The notes under the pieces were generated by a model. It searched no databases. It saw only the letters and a list, made by a program, of their open reading frames with translations, and had not been told where the DNA came from. Positions 33,310 through 46,616 of a stretch of 64,000 nt of DNA are shown here, piece after piece. Both the position numbers and the translations under genes were made by a program. Each line of letters opens with the position of its first letter. Within the stretch, counting starts at the first letter, position 1. The stretch is taken from NCBI GenBank assembly GCA_021521415.1, contig JAIQDT010010153.1:1-64000 (forward strand). The letters are read 5' to 3'. The stretch comes from Bidens hawaiensis (Eukaryota > Streptophyta > Magnoliopsida > Asterales > Asteraceae).

Positions 33310-35568
33310 GGACATTGAAGTCACCAATTGCTTCTCGTCCGAGAATAATGTCATGTTTCGATATTGCTGGCAAAACCAGAAACTCGACCTCCTCGGTCCT
33401 CGAATGAATTCCGTCGCTCAAGGTAACTTGGAATGAAATCACCCCTCGCGGATGCATTATTTCCCCTCCAAATCCCGATACTGGAGCGTGGATGGGTTTC
33501 AATCTTTCTTTATCTTCTTCGTCAAGCTGTTCAAAGCATTGTTCATACATGATGTCCGATGTGCTGCCAGTGTCGAAGAAGACGTAATGAGAATGATAAT
33601 GTCCGAAAAGGGCCGTGATGGTCAGGGGATTCTTATTGTTTGGGCCCCCTTTAATTCGAGGGAAGATCACTGGCTCATTCTTCCACTCTTCATCATCAGA
33701 TTCTTTCCTCTTATTCCCTATACGGGACTCGCCTTGTATCACATGAACGTTCAAATCTTTAATTTGCTTCTTACTCGGGCATTGGATGTCCCGAACGGGC
33801 GCTTTACCATTATCAGGTTTCCCATTTTTCACCAGGTGCCCGAGTTTTCCAGATTTAACAGCCGCCTCAATTTCATTTCTCAATTATCTACATTCATTCG
33901 TATTATGACCGACGTCATCGTGATACGAACAATGCTTCTTAGCATCTACGAATGACCTTCTTGTCAATGGTTGTGGTTTTCTAAAACTTATATTATCTAT
34001 TGTGAAAATTTCGGCGGGAGTCTTTGAAAGAAGAGTCCAACTGTTGGGACCTCGATTCGAGGGCCCCGCTTTGTTTTTGTTGCCTATGAGGGACCTTGCA
34101 TCAAATGGTTTTGATACGTCCGAGCTTGGTTGAAGTCTCGACCAAATAGGGCCTTTCGCCTGTCTATTAGGTCTCGGAGTTTGAAATCCGACTTTAAATT
34201 TTTTCCTCATATTACCATTCCTCAAAGTTTTTTTCTGTGCTGGCATATACTTTCGCCACAGTCATAAGATCGTCCCATTCTTTTGGCATTCCATCTCTGC
34301 CAGTGAGTGTGCGGACTAGATCATCACATTTAACATTTTTGCGGAAGGCACCACGAAGCATGTCCGTACTTATCCAGCCGATGTTCAGACTTTCATCGTT
34401 GAATCTGGTGATAAAATCTTCTATGGACTCATTATCACGGCGGACAACATCCAAAATTTCTGACTGGTCCCGCGTATGTTTTTTTTTGCTGGCTAAACTG
34501 TTGAGAAAACTTTTTTACAAGGTCATCCCAGCTGAAAACTTGACCATCAGGTATCTTTTCAAACCATTCTCTCGTTGCCCCTGTTAATGTCAATGCGAAC
34601 ATATGACACCAATAAGGGAGCGTCCAACCACTAACACCCCCTACTGCTACAAAGTTCTGGAGATGATAACTTAGATCAGTCATACCATTGTATTTGCCTA
34701 CTGATGTAGGTATTTTGGAATTAACAGGGAAGGGTGCAGTAGCAATACTTGCTATGAATTTCGATTTTTCGGCAAAGGCTGCCGGACGATATGGCTTGGT
34801 GAAGTCCCGTTCAGCATTGCTGTGATATTCAGTGTGACGGACTATGTCCTGCGGATGACTACTTCTTGCCCATGAGCTCATTCTACTATCACCAGTGTAC
34901 ATACTGTATTCTCCCGGTTGGTAAGTTGAGTCATAACTATCAAATTCTTCCAAGTAAGATGGCATCCGCATATTTATGCGAGGACGAGGATGTAACCTCG
35001 GTAATTCACCAAACTCTGGTTCCGTCGATTGGCTATAACGGAGCTGACTTCCTCTTACTGTTGGTGGAGAAGAAGGAGATATCCTGGGAGATTCCTCATA
35101 ATTCAAAGTGCGAGCATGAAATCGTTCATCACGTTTTCTGCGCTCATATTCAGCCACCAAACTTTGTTGTTGCATATGAAGCCACTCCTCGGGAGTTAGC
35201 TTTTCTCTTGATTGATGGGATCTCGCCATGTCAGATTTGCCTAAATCATTTTCCAAATCAAATTCTGACTGGTTTCGGCGAGTCTCATCCGTAATCCGTC
35301 TGAGATTACCCAAATTTGAACCTTTCGGTGCCGAGCCACGTCCCCCGTCTGTGGGAGTGGGACCGGTTGGTGTTGTAACATTTTCTAGGGTAAAATCCCC
35401 AGGTGTTACATTAGTGATTCGTGACCCTGGAGTTGTGACACGTTCAAGAGTACGGCCACCTGGAGTCGTAATACGTGCAAAAACACTAAGACCCGGAAGT
35501 GCTTCTGTGTTAGTCACACGTGAATCGGATGCAGGGGTTCCCGTCGGCCCTTCAGGAAGTTTACTCAT
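33305..35568 (-). pseudogene. Tat gag and protease
   Basis: The minus-strand frame starts MSKLPEGPTGTPASDSRVTN and runs through a long disordered N-terminal region. The gag core follows (ATREWFEKIPDGQVFSW, then SIEDFITRFN), then KKHCSYHDDVGHNTNEC, a Tat gag Cys/His motif. Protease has the catalytic FFDTGSTSDIMY and the conserved IILGREAIGDF near its end, where the Tekay element cuts in. Frameshifts near 34480 and 34230 fall in homopolymer runs, and a stop lies at about 33884. Length and order match Retand-like Tat elements. It is not functional as it stands. Confidence 0.88.
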
Positions 35569-35633
35569 ATCAAACGAACTAAAAAACCAACGAAAACTAC
35601 TGCTGTTCTAACACAAAACACGGATGGTGCCAA
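35569..35633 (-). other. Leader and primer-binding site of the Tat element
   Basis: On the minus strand, the LTR end is followed by TTGGCACCATCCGTG. TGGCACCA ends as a tRNA-complementary PBS should. I cannot name the tRNA from this alone. Confidence 0.6.
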
Positions 35634-36680
<1,047 letters not shown>

Positions 36681-36729
36681 GATTGTAACTGTTTTATTGG
36701 AATTCAAATGAAGCTATGTTTTGTTTAAT

Positions 36730-38455
36730 GGGTATTGTGGGATTGAGAAAATTGGGGTTGCACGTAAGGTGTTTGACGAAATGTCTGAGTATGGTGTGAA
36801 GCTTAATTCGGTTGCGTACAGTGTGCTAAACAGTGGGGTTGCTGGTAAAAGGAATGGTGAAACCGAAAGCTGGTTGCTGAAATATTAACTTGAAAAATTT
36901 TGGTAATCGATGGATGAGGAAGATGATGTTGGTGTTGATTAAAAGCGTGTGTAGCCTTCAAAACTATAGTTTTGTAGATATGGAAGACATCATGGTGCAT
37001 CAAGAATTGTTTATATCATGATGAACCACGAGATTATGCCAAGTTCCACTTCATAAAATTGGATCATTCAAAGGCTTACAAAAACCGGTGGATATTTAAG
37101 AGGTTATCATTTGTTAGAACTTAGAACAAGGGTTTGAAACGGGCTACACGCCCTCGGAAACCACTTACCAGATTCTAATTGAACGTCTTTGTTTAGAAGG
37201 CTTCTTGATATCATGTTGAATAAAGAAGCCAACAAGGGGAATGCTTATAATATCTAGAGTAAAATACGATTTTCGTCAATGAGGTTTATCTAAATTTGCG
37301 GTTTTAATCCAATATTTTAATTTTTTGAATATTCGTCCCTGTAGTATTATTTAACTTGCAATTAAACCCGACCCCACTAACCACGTTAAGTTTGGTCGTT
37401 AAACCCATCAGCGTGCCCCTCATGTTATGGGCAGTTTTGTCCCTTTTTATTTCCCAAATACACCTCAACCCCTCACGTGAGGGGGCTTGCGAATTAGGAT
37501 GGGGGATTATTTGGGGAGAAAAAAGACAAAATTGCCCTCACGTGAGGGGCACGTTGATGGGTTTAATAACAAGGCTTAATGAGGTTAGTGTAGTCGGGTT
37601 TAATTGCAAGTGAAATAAAACAATAGGGACAAATATCGCAAATTTAAAACTATTGGACTAAAGTCGCAGATTTAGACAAACCACAGGGACGAAAACAGCA
37701 GTTTACTCTAATATCTACTTACGACCTTTATGTGAAATCAAGAACGATGTTTGAACCGAGATTTTGACACACTTGTTACCATGCTTGAAACAAAATGACA
37801 CCTGGATGTGGTTACATTAAACACGGTTATTAATTGGTTTTGTAAAATGGAAAAGTTGAAGGCGAGATTAAGGGGCTAGACGATATGGTGATGAAAAAGT
37901 TTCAGCTTTGTATTCCAGATAGTGTGACATTTACCACTATTATAAGTGGACTATTAAGCATTGGTAGAGTAAAAGAAGCTTTGGATATACTTTTTAAACT
38001 TATGCCTGACAAGGGTTTGAAACCGAATGTGATAACTTATAATGTTGTTCTTTGCGGTTTGTTTAAGTTGAGTTTCATAAATGATTGTACCACACGAGCG
38101 ACTATGATTGGTGGATTATGTGAATGTGATCGTGCAGATGAAGGCATGAAGCAAAGGTGTTTTGGGATGATGTTATTTGGCCATCAAAAGTTCACGATGG
38201 GTATGTTTATTCGGCGCTTAGAGCGCTTTTTTGTTGTGGGAAGTTTAACCATGCTTGTGATTTTGAGTATGAGTTGGTGGATTGTGTAATTAGGTTAAAT
38301 GTTGTGAATTATAAAAATTTGATTAAATGTGCTTGTAAGTTGTGTTTGAAGAAAGAAGCTTATCAGATTGTTGGAGAAATGGGATAGCTCCTGATGCGGT
38401 TACAAGGAGGATTATTGATAAATTATATAAGCAAAGGAAATTAGAGGCTGTTTAA
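36730..38455 (+). pseudogene. Pentatricopeptide-repeat (PPR) protein pseudogene, interrupted by a MULE-like element
   Basis: Pieces in several frames carry PPR motifs. These are VARKVFDEMSEYGVKLNSVA (from about 36750), GYTPSETTYQILIERLCLEG (about 37140), PDSVTFTTIISGLLSIGRVK and KPNVITYNVVLCGLF (from about 37915), and a C-terminal piece with IAPDAVT near 38390. PPR proteins bind organelle RNA in mitochondria or plastids. This copy has many stops and frameshifts and a 459-bp insertion at 37255-37713. I cannot place a start or a transit peptide. The family call is firm; the subfamily (P-type) is likely because of the 35-residue spacing. Confidence 0.8.
37255..37713. mobile_element. Non-autonomous MULE-like element in the PPR pseudogene
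   Basis: Long imperfect terminal inverted repeats of about 57 bp start AGAGTAAA at both ends. They include TTTTCGTC and a TTTGTCTAAAT(C/T)TGCG-type block. The element is flanked by a 7-bp direct repeat, AATATCT. It has no transposase. Long TIRs favour a Mutator-like element, though the 7-bp duplication is shorter than the usual 8-11 bp. A related fragment is at about 44490-44660. Confidence 0.72.
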
Positions 38456-38880
38456 GAGGAAGGTTATCCAAACAATATATAAAAGAGTGACTATATTGTA
38501 AATTATCTATGATTTTGCATTACAATGTAGTCCAAACTCGTGTTGCACCCAGTTTATAGGTTGATTGAATGCTAAATTAATATTTCATGCAGAGCATACT
38601 TTTTGAACTATTCTATATATTTCGGCATTGTTGAGGGGAGAAAAAACCATATGAAATTTTGATGAATTTGTGTTAACTTTATTCTTGCATGAAATTCGTG
38701 GACTTTTAAAACGTGATGAAAAAGACCCTTTTTTAAAGTTAAGAGATTTTATCATGGTAATGTTAAAATACAAAGTATAACAAAAATGAGAAGGGTAAGA
38801 AAAATCTAATCTATTGATCTTAAAATTTGAAAGGTGGAGATTCATTTAAAAATAAAAATTAATAAGAAAAGCATGAGGTA
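38456..38880. other. AT-rich intergenic DNA
   Basis: I see no gene or structured repeat between the PPR remnant and the foldback element. Confidence 0.5.
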
Positions 38881-38889
38881 ATAACCCAC

Positions 38890-39845
38890 TTATGATAACT
38901 TTCTCCCTCCACATGTTAATTTCTTCATCATTTTAAAACGTCTATAACTTTTTCATACGATATTTAAATTTTTATTTACCATAATAACAAGCGTTTTTTA
39001 TCTTTAATATGAATATCATATTGTTATATAAATATAAAAAAATAGTGGGTTTTTTTATATTATTTTATTTAGTTGTCCATTGTGTTTTTTAATTGGATTT
39101 TTCTATGCATTATGTTATAAATTTTGGTTGTGTTTTTCAATTGGTACTCATATTAAAGATAAAAAATAAAACAAAGATTATATCATTGTGTCTTTTTGTT
39201 CGTCATTGTGTCTTTGTGTTCAACATTTATCTTTATATTTATCATTGTGTTTTAGTCATTATGCTCAACATTCACTTAAGTTGAGAAAAATAGTATCATG
39301 TTCATTGTGTATAACGTTCAAGTCATTGTGTAATATGTAGATTCCATTGTGTTTTACGTTTCATGTCATTGTTTTATATGTATTTACTATTGTATCTTAC
39401 GTTTCAGGCAATTGTGTTATATGTATTCATTATTATGTTTTATATTTCAGGTTACTGTGCAGCATGTATTCATCATTATGTTTATGTATTAGATAATTTG
39501 TTGGTATTTTTCATTATATTTACATATTATTACACAACGGTGTTATATTAAAAAAAACAAAATGATCAGCTGAAAGACACAATGGCATAAAAAACACATT
39601 GACAAACAGAAATATACAATGACGATAAAGATACAATGGTAAGCAAAAAGACACAATGACGTAATTTATTAAAATTTTTATATAACGGAATCATACTCAT
39701 ATTAAAGATAAAAACGCTTGTAATTATGATGAATGTAATTATGGTGAATTTTATTTAAAAAAAAATATCATATGAAAAAGTTATAGACGTTTAAAAATAA
39801 TGGGGGAATTGACATGTGACTTACATGTAGAGAGAGAAAATATGT
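38890..39845. mobile_element. Foldback-type inverted-repeat element
   Basis: The left arm (about 38905-39035) includes ACGTCTATAACTTTTTCATA and AAGCGTTTTT(T)ATCTTTAATATGA. It recurs as the reverse complement in the right arm (about 39680-39820). The middle is a degenerate array of CATTGTGTNTTA-like units on the left and their complement, ACACAATG, on the right. No ORF of note is present. The superfamily is unknown. Confidence 0.6.
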
Positions 39846-40856
39846 ACTATTACTTTTATCCAATTTTCTTTTGGTCTATACTTGACACATATCAATTAAT
39901 TATGGATTCTCACAACTCTCATTTTTGTTGACATTTGTAGAATAACCAAACCCGATTTTATCATGTAAAAAAGAACCCTCGTTGTAGGCTATAACCAAGT
40001 TTATATATAGTTTTAAAGTTAAGATTTTAATTATGTAGAAATACAAAGGCACACATAATGTGAACATGAATGCGTCTTAGGGCCTTGAGGCGGTGCCTCA
40101 TGTACTTCTAGGTCTAGAATTATTGTTTTTAGGAGACGGCTATATAAACAACCAAAGTATATAACAAATGAGAGAAAAACGTATAACTTCTGGTTGTAAG
40201 TAGAACATATTTGGTTGCTTTGTATCCTTGAGGACCTAAACACCTTGAAGGCTTGAAGCGCCTAATGTATTTAAAACCAAGAATACAAGTTTAGGGACTT
40301 GTATATGTATACAATGAAAAATCCACAGGGTTTCTTTTTTCATTAATAGTTTTTCTTGAAAGACCAAATAATATTAATAACTAAAAAGAACCATTTACAA
40401 GATAAAAGCTTTCAAATATCAAACATATGGAAAATACAAACGAAGTAAACGGCCAAATACAAGAAAAAACAAACCACTTAAGAGAGGGAAATTCACGAAG
40501 TTAAACCAACACCACATCACCCATTCCTTTTCGTTAATAGTAACATATTTTTATGTTTCTTTCGGTATACCGTGAAGTATACATAATTATCTAAAGCAAA
40601 TTTCCTTAATATATATAATGGTTTAACATAAACCAATAAATTTAAACTCTTTGTAAAATCTTTGGAGTATCTTTGACGTAGGTTAGGAATTTGATGTGTT
40701 ATTACTTATATACCCATCTAACTATGTATACTAAACATGAAACTCTTTATGAACGGGTTGAAATGTTGAATATAACTTATAAAAGTAATAAGTAATTAAC
40801 TAAAATTTTTAAAGTACGGATAAGAACATGTTGTGTTGACGTGCTAATGCTAACGC
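39846..40856. other. AT-rich intergenic DNA
   Basis: No gene, RNA or clear repeat is visible. A GC-richer patch near 40080-40250 (GCCTTGAGGCGGTGCCTCA) has weak internal symmetry only. Confidence 0.5.
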
Positions 40857-42730
40857 TAATTTGTAAGGCCCCGGTTCCCGTCCTGGTGCCCTACTTTTAC
40901 GTTAGATTTACTTATAAACACAGTTCTAAATATCATAGTGAATTAAAACTTTTCACGGATTTTAATAAGTCAACATATTACATAACAATATAAATTTTGT
41001 CTTAACATAATTCAAATTTGTCTTTTAAAATAAAAAAAAAAAACATAATCAGATATAACATCATAATATTCTTCTCAAGATGCCGGTATCTTTAGTCCAA
41101 TGCCATGTGTCTTCATTCAAGCTAGCTGGCTTAGAATATCTACCTGTGTGCATACTAAAAGTCAGCTACGTTGAGTGAGTTCTAGTTAATCAGGCAACCC
41201 ACAATACGTTCATATACTACCCACTTAACCTGCTTTACTTTCTTTTGTACATACATAACTATATACCTTCATTCTCACTGTCATACTTTCGTACTTTCAT
41301 GTTCATCTTACTTTACATACATACTTATTCGTTTTAAAATGTCTTTCGCTATATAACATCACATATATTATTAGGGTCTGCCACCCTCATTCACAGATAT
41401 TATTAGGGTCTAACACCCTCCTTTCACAGATATTATTAGGGTATGCCACCCTCTTGCCATACAACCATACATACCTTTCTTTATATTTATATCTATATAC
41501 TTTCATACATACTCTTAATCTTTTCTATATCATTCATACATCATTCATAAAACATACACATAACATACACTTACCACTTAAGGTAAGTGTATTAACTAAT
41601 CACATCGAGTATGCAAACAGCTCCGAAAACATAACAAGAAAATGGGACTAAAAACTCATATGTGTCTTGTGCTTCTCAGAGTTAAATTTAACACACATCA
41701 TTAGCTGTACACGGCTAACTGTGTAATAATTTTAAGTAAATTAACTATCTTTAACTATATCATAGTTCTATATTAGTGTTACCCCTAGCTAACGGGGGTC
41801 CGGGGGCAACGGGGTCTAAGGGCAGTAGCCCCTAGCATGCTCCAAGGGGCAGGGCCCCTAGAAAAATTTTATTTTCGTCAATAGGTCTTTACTAAAAATC
41901 CATCAGAAAAACTAAAGTTTGAACCAATCTAATCAAATGACCATTCAAATCGAATGACAGTTCTAATCGAATAACCATTCTAATCGAACCATAATTCTAA
42001 TCGAATGACCATTCTCATCGAATCAAATGAGAAATTCGATTCGATTACCTAGTCAATTCGATTCAATTACTTTTTGTTCGAATATGGTTATATTCCCTTC
42101 AGTTTCCAACCTTTCTTTTCAACTTGTTCTGCCCGTTTTGCATAAGAAACGAGCCTTGGACTTTAATCATATTGTTTCCTTGCACTAACCCGGTCTAAAC
42201 ATTACCCGTTTGTCCCGTTTCATTCCAAACAATTTGTTTATGCTCAAGTTTAGATTTTTCTTACATAATAAGGCCTGATTTTCCTTAGTATCAAATTTTA
42301 GGGCAAACTGACCTCAAGAACTTAACCTTTAATCTAAAACGTACCTTTTTTTGTTCACTTCTAGCTATGGGTTTGATGGAAGACGTGTTTATGGACGTGG
42401 TTCTTGCTTGTATGACGAAGATCTAATACAACCCTTCTTGGTTCGGATTCAAATATGATTCGTAATGGAAGAGAAGTGTTTGTGTGTGTTTTTGAGTGTG
42501 TTATGGATGTTGGAAGATGAAAATGAGGGTTTTAGGGAGGTTTAAGAGGGGGGAGGGGGTTATATACCCTTAAGCCCATGGATCTAAGACCCATCACCAT
42601 CCTTTATTCCATCTTTTATTGTCCAAGCTCACACTCTATTTTTTTTATTTAACTCAACTAAATAATAGCACACCATTAAATAACAAAATTCTTTTATTTA
42701 TTATTATCAAAAGTAGAATGTTACATAATT
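40857..42730 (-). mobile_element. Solo LTR with perfect TAATT target-site duplication
   Basis: The LTR is 40862-42725, starting TGTAAGGCCCC and ending ATGTTACA, with 5-bp inverted termini. It is flanked by TAATT at 40857-40861 and 42726-42730. On the minus strand a TATATA box (plus 42561-42566) is followed by a purine-poor leader-like region, so the LTR reads leftwards. No internal region or second LTR remains, as expected after LTR-LTR recombination. A three-unit repeat is at 41368-41452, and ACACTTACC...GGTAAGTGT is an inverted repeat at 41567-41590. Confidence 0.82.
41368..41452. repeat. Three-unit tandem repeat in the solo LTR
   Basis: The unit TATTATTAGGGTCTGCCACC...TCACAGA, about 32-34 bp, occurs three times with small changes. 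Each unit has GGGT...ACCC symmetry that could form a small hairpin. Confidence 0.8.
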
Positions 42731-44099
42731 CTTTTCTTCGTCCTTATTTTCTAAATTCAAAAATAATCCATATATTATACATTAATCCTAATTATTATTT
42801 AGTAGCTATTTTTTTCCTTCAAACAAAAATTGAAGGCTACAGTTTACCAAAGCAATTTATTAAATAATGAAATGTGAAACAAACCTCATGGCTTGGTCTT
42901 CCCATTGACCCAAAATTGTGGGTTATTGTATTACTTTGTATGTAATTTTATGACACATGATAACAAATTCATTTGTTGATGACTTAATTTCTTTATTTCT
43001 TTTTAATCCCATTATTAGTTTTACTTTTCTAATAAAAATAATTAGGTTTATGCATCAAACTTGTATTCAACTACTAGTATTTTCACCCTCCACGTTGCGG
43101 AGGAGGGGTGGTCGATTTTAATATTTCCAAATGCAATAAAAAAAAGTTGGTTTATGTGTAGAATCACAAATCACAATCTTTGTTATGAAAGATTAAGGTT
43201 TCTACATATATGATATATGCAGGCTATCTAAAAACATATCTTGAATTATAAAATTGTTACAAAAACTTAAGGTTTGTAAATATATTATTTCAAAAAGTGG
43301 GAGTACTATATTGCTAGCCAAATAAACATAATGAGATTATAACTATAACTCCACAAAGTATAAAACCACAATACCAAGTTTTCAACTATGTTAAAAATTG
43401 TTAAACCAAAGGTATAAAACAAACAACATAACATCCAACACATGTTGCATAAACACCATGAAATCTTGAAGTACAAGCTTGTGATACACAACTCTCCTAA
43501 AATTGTATTTATATAAATTCTAATCTAATTTTCTCTTCTAATATTCTAATATTTCATCTTATTCATCCTAGCTATTTATGGGTCATGAGTCAAGACTATT
43601 TTATCATTAAGTTGTAAAATAGTCAAATTTTCTTCCTAATCTTTTAATTTTTCATCTCAATCATCTTAATAGTCAATTAATCATGTGGCAAAACCATTTT
43701 AACAATTGAGTTATAAAATAATAGGAAATTAAAAGTAAATTATTGATTCAATATCAAACAACTAGAAAAATATAAGAGTTAAATAGTAGAAAATAACCGA
43801 AAACAATCTTTTTGTTTTATGCTTGATTTGTTTCTTTGATGTCCAATTTTTTCCCATTGACACTTTATATTGCATTATCCAGGGTAACTATCAGACGCTG
43901 TCTAAAATTGTTAATATTAGAATATGATGATGCGAGTACTTGTAATAAAACAAATTTTGTTTATAAATAGATTTTCTCAAATTTATAAATTTAAGATTCT
44001 AGATTTCCTATTGTTTGTAATATATATATTTTCTTCTTTTTTTTTTAAATTTTGAACCTTATATATTTTTATTATTTTTATAAATATTGTGTAATACAC
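42731..44099. other. AT-rich intergenic DNA
   Basis: I see no gene. A small symmetric patch, CCCTCC...GGAGGA..., lies near 43087-43110. Confidence 0.5.
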
Positions 44100-44109
44100 C
44101 TGCTTAAAA

Positions 44110-44425
44110 GCTAGTTTCAAACACAACCAATGTTTTCATAATCAGATCGTACAGCTAACTACATGGGCGACCGATTCAACTAGTCGAACTGGTCCGAATG
44201 GTCGAACAACTTTAGTATAAAAACGACGGTGACGGCTAAAATATTTTTTTTTTCAAAATAAATAAAATGTTTTTTAATAGTAAAAGTGGTTCAACCAGCC
44301 CGGTTTTCTGGTTAGACCAGTCTGACCAGTTTGGACCGACGGGTTCTCTAGAAACCGGCCGAACTTCATAGAAACGGTTCTGTTCGACCGACCGGTCTGG
44401 TCCGATCTCAACAACATTGAACATA
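44110..44425. mobile_element. Possible MITE with GACCGGT-rich inverted ends
   Basis: Both sides are rich in GACC/GGTC and CCGG motifs, such as TCGAACTGGTCCGA on the left and GACCGGTCTGGTCCGA on the right. CAATGTTTTC on the left and TTGAACAT on the right are partly symmetric. No duplication is clear, so this is tentative. Confidence 0.35.
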
Positions 44426-44489
44426 GCTAAATGTTTCTCAAATATCTTGAAAATCGTAATTCTTCATTTTACAATCATATATAAATCTC

Positions 44490-44700
44490 ATTAAGAGTTA
44501 ATTGTAATTTTCGTCCCTGTGGTGGAACCCTAAACGCGGCTTTTAATCCCGTGGTGGCATTTTTGCAGTTATGGTCCCTGTGGTCAACACTTTATTTTGC
44601 AATTAGGACCCCACCGTGAACCCGTAGTTTAGTTTTCTGCAAAGAGACATTTCTACCCTTGCAATTTGCAACCATGTGGTTTTAAATACATACAATTTGG
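44490..44700 (+). mobile_element. Fragment of a MULE-like element
   Basis: AGAGTTAATTGTAATTTTCGTCCCTGTGG resembles the termini of the element at 37255-37713, with the same spacing of CGTCCCTGTGG and TTTTGCA-type blocks. A matching opposite end was not found. Confidence 0.45.
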
Positions 44701-46083
44701 ACCCTCTATTTCCTTCCAACTATTTTAACCAACTGATAGTTGACTTTTTAAGGTAGACTTTATTTGACCCGTTGACCTTTAATGTAAGCAACTTATTACA
44801 ATTTACTAAACATAAGTATCATAATCTTGACTATCTAAACTAATTATTTGTATAAAATTAACCAAATTAACACGAAATCAAAGACTTACCTAGTTTAACT
44901 TTCCTAAGTCATAGTTGGACTTTACACAAACTAAACCAATTGAAACACAAGATGCACACATACATGTATAGACTTTCAAATCCGTACAATACACACTACA
45001 CACCCATTTGACTTTCCAAGGTCAACTATGAGTTTACATGTATTAACACAAATAGATACATACATATATACATATGTGCATACACCTATGCATACATAGC
45101 CAATGTTTGACTTTCCATATACAAACTTACATATATACATAGATATATACACAGATACAAACATACATATATACATATACACACAGATGCATACACAAAT
45201 AAGCCAATCTTTGACTTTCCAAGGTACAAACATAAATGTATATACATACATAAGTGTGTATATGCATAGATACATATAAGTTATTTATATGCATACACAT
45301 TCATATATGTATATATCTATGAATACATAGATATATAAATATATGCATACACATATACATACAGTTATACATACACAAACAAAGTCAAAGAAAGTCAACA
45401 AATTCATCTAATTCTACACACTATTTATACATACTAATTATAGATACATATATATATGTAAAGATTGTTATGCCCCTCCATATATAAACAAACACTCATT
45501 GTAAGCACTTAATTCCTTAACTAATTAGCTTGTTATTGTTGTTCTACAAAGTCAACAAATGCATTTAGTTCTACGCACTAATTATACACACCTACATATA
45601 TACACCTAACAGAATCTAACAAAGCATACATAGATACACAAAAACAAGCAGTTTAGTTGCATTTGTTAATACCACATTGAACTTGCATTAAACAAAGGTA
45701 CAAACATAATCAAATCAAGCATACCTCTGTTAATACAACATTTCACCTGCATAAAGAGATTACATGTTTAGTTGTTATACAAAATGCCCTAATAAGTAGT
45801 TAAGTTAATAAAAATACATGATTGGTCATTACTAGTTAAGTTGTTAATATACAAAACACCAAACCACCAAATACTTAAACCATACTCGATTTGATCCTGG
45901 CCACCTCCTTGGAACTAGAAATTGAAGATCCGGAATGGTCGGGTTTTCACCAAAACCACCAATTCAAGTTCCAGGTAGTCAAAGAAAACATCTATCCAAA
46001 TCAAGGCTATAAAAGCAATAACTTAATCATCTCAATTATAGAGCATCGGACTAAAACTTAAGTTAATTGAAAAGGGTGAATTC
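44701..46083. repeat. Intergenic DNA with an ACATA/TACAT-rich low-complexity tract
   Basis: From about 45040 to 45450 the sequence is dominated by ACATA, TATAC and TATGCATA steps. It has the character of a decayed microsatellite. No gene is visible. Confidence 0.6.
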
Positions 46084-46328
46084 TGATACCCGTGCAGAAC
46101 GATGTATTAATGATTGCATCAAAAATCCAAGTCATCGTGCATGCGTGAGAAGGCGGAAACAAAGAGGGGACACAACAACGAGGGAACACGGCGATCGTAC
46201 ATGACGACGGGACGGTGTGTAACATCACGGAAAAAATCGAGTAAAAAATGCCAAAATCCAAAGTCAAGGGACCAAAACTGTTAATTTCCAAACTCGGTGG
46301 TTAAAAGTATAAATTCTGTTTTCCTGAC

Positions 46329-46616
46329 CCATCGTGATACGCGATGGATCAGAAGAGAGACCCATCGCGTACCGCGATGGGTTGTCTGACACAATTGGAC
46401 ACGTGTGCCACGTGGCAGACGGTGGCACAATGTGTCGCCACGTGTCACCACGTGGCAACACGGCCGCCACGTGTCGCTATCCGGCACAACGCCTGCCACG
46501 GGTCGCCACGTGGCAGGTCTACGTGGTGACTCAGGCGACCTACGTCGCGATACGCGACGGGTGCCAAAAAGGCCGTCGCGTACCGCGACGGGCTTCCAAA
46601 ATTTGTCTATAAATAG
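46329..46616 (+). promoter_or_regulatory. Element C promoter: two palindrome pairs, G-box array and TATA box
   Basis: Hairpin-forming palindromes lie at 46329-46347, 46362-46380 (CCATCGCG-TAC-CGCGATGG), 46544-46558 (GTCGCG-ATA-CGCGAC) and 46573-46591 (CCGTCGCG-TAC-CGCGACGG). Between the pairs are six CACGTG G-boxes at 46400, 46409, 46439, 46449, 46468 and 46507, plus an ACGTGG at 46521. CTATAAATAG follows at 46607-46616. G-boxes bind bZIP and bHLH factors in plants, for example in light and ABA responses. The symmetry suggests a compact enhancer. Confidence 0.75.
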
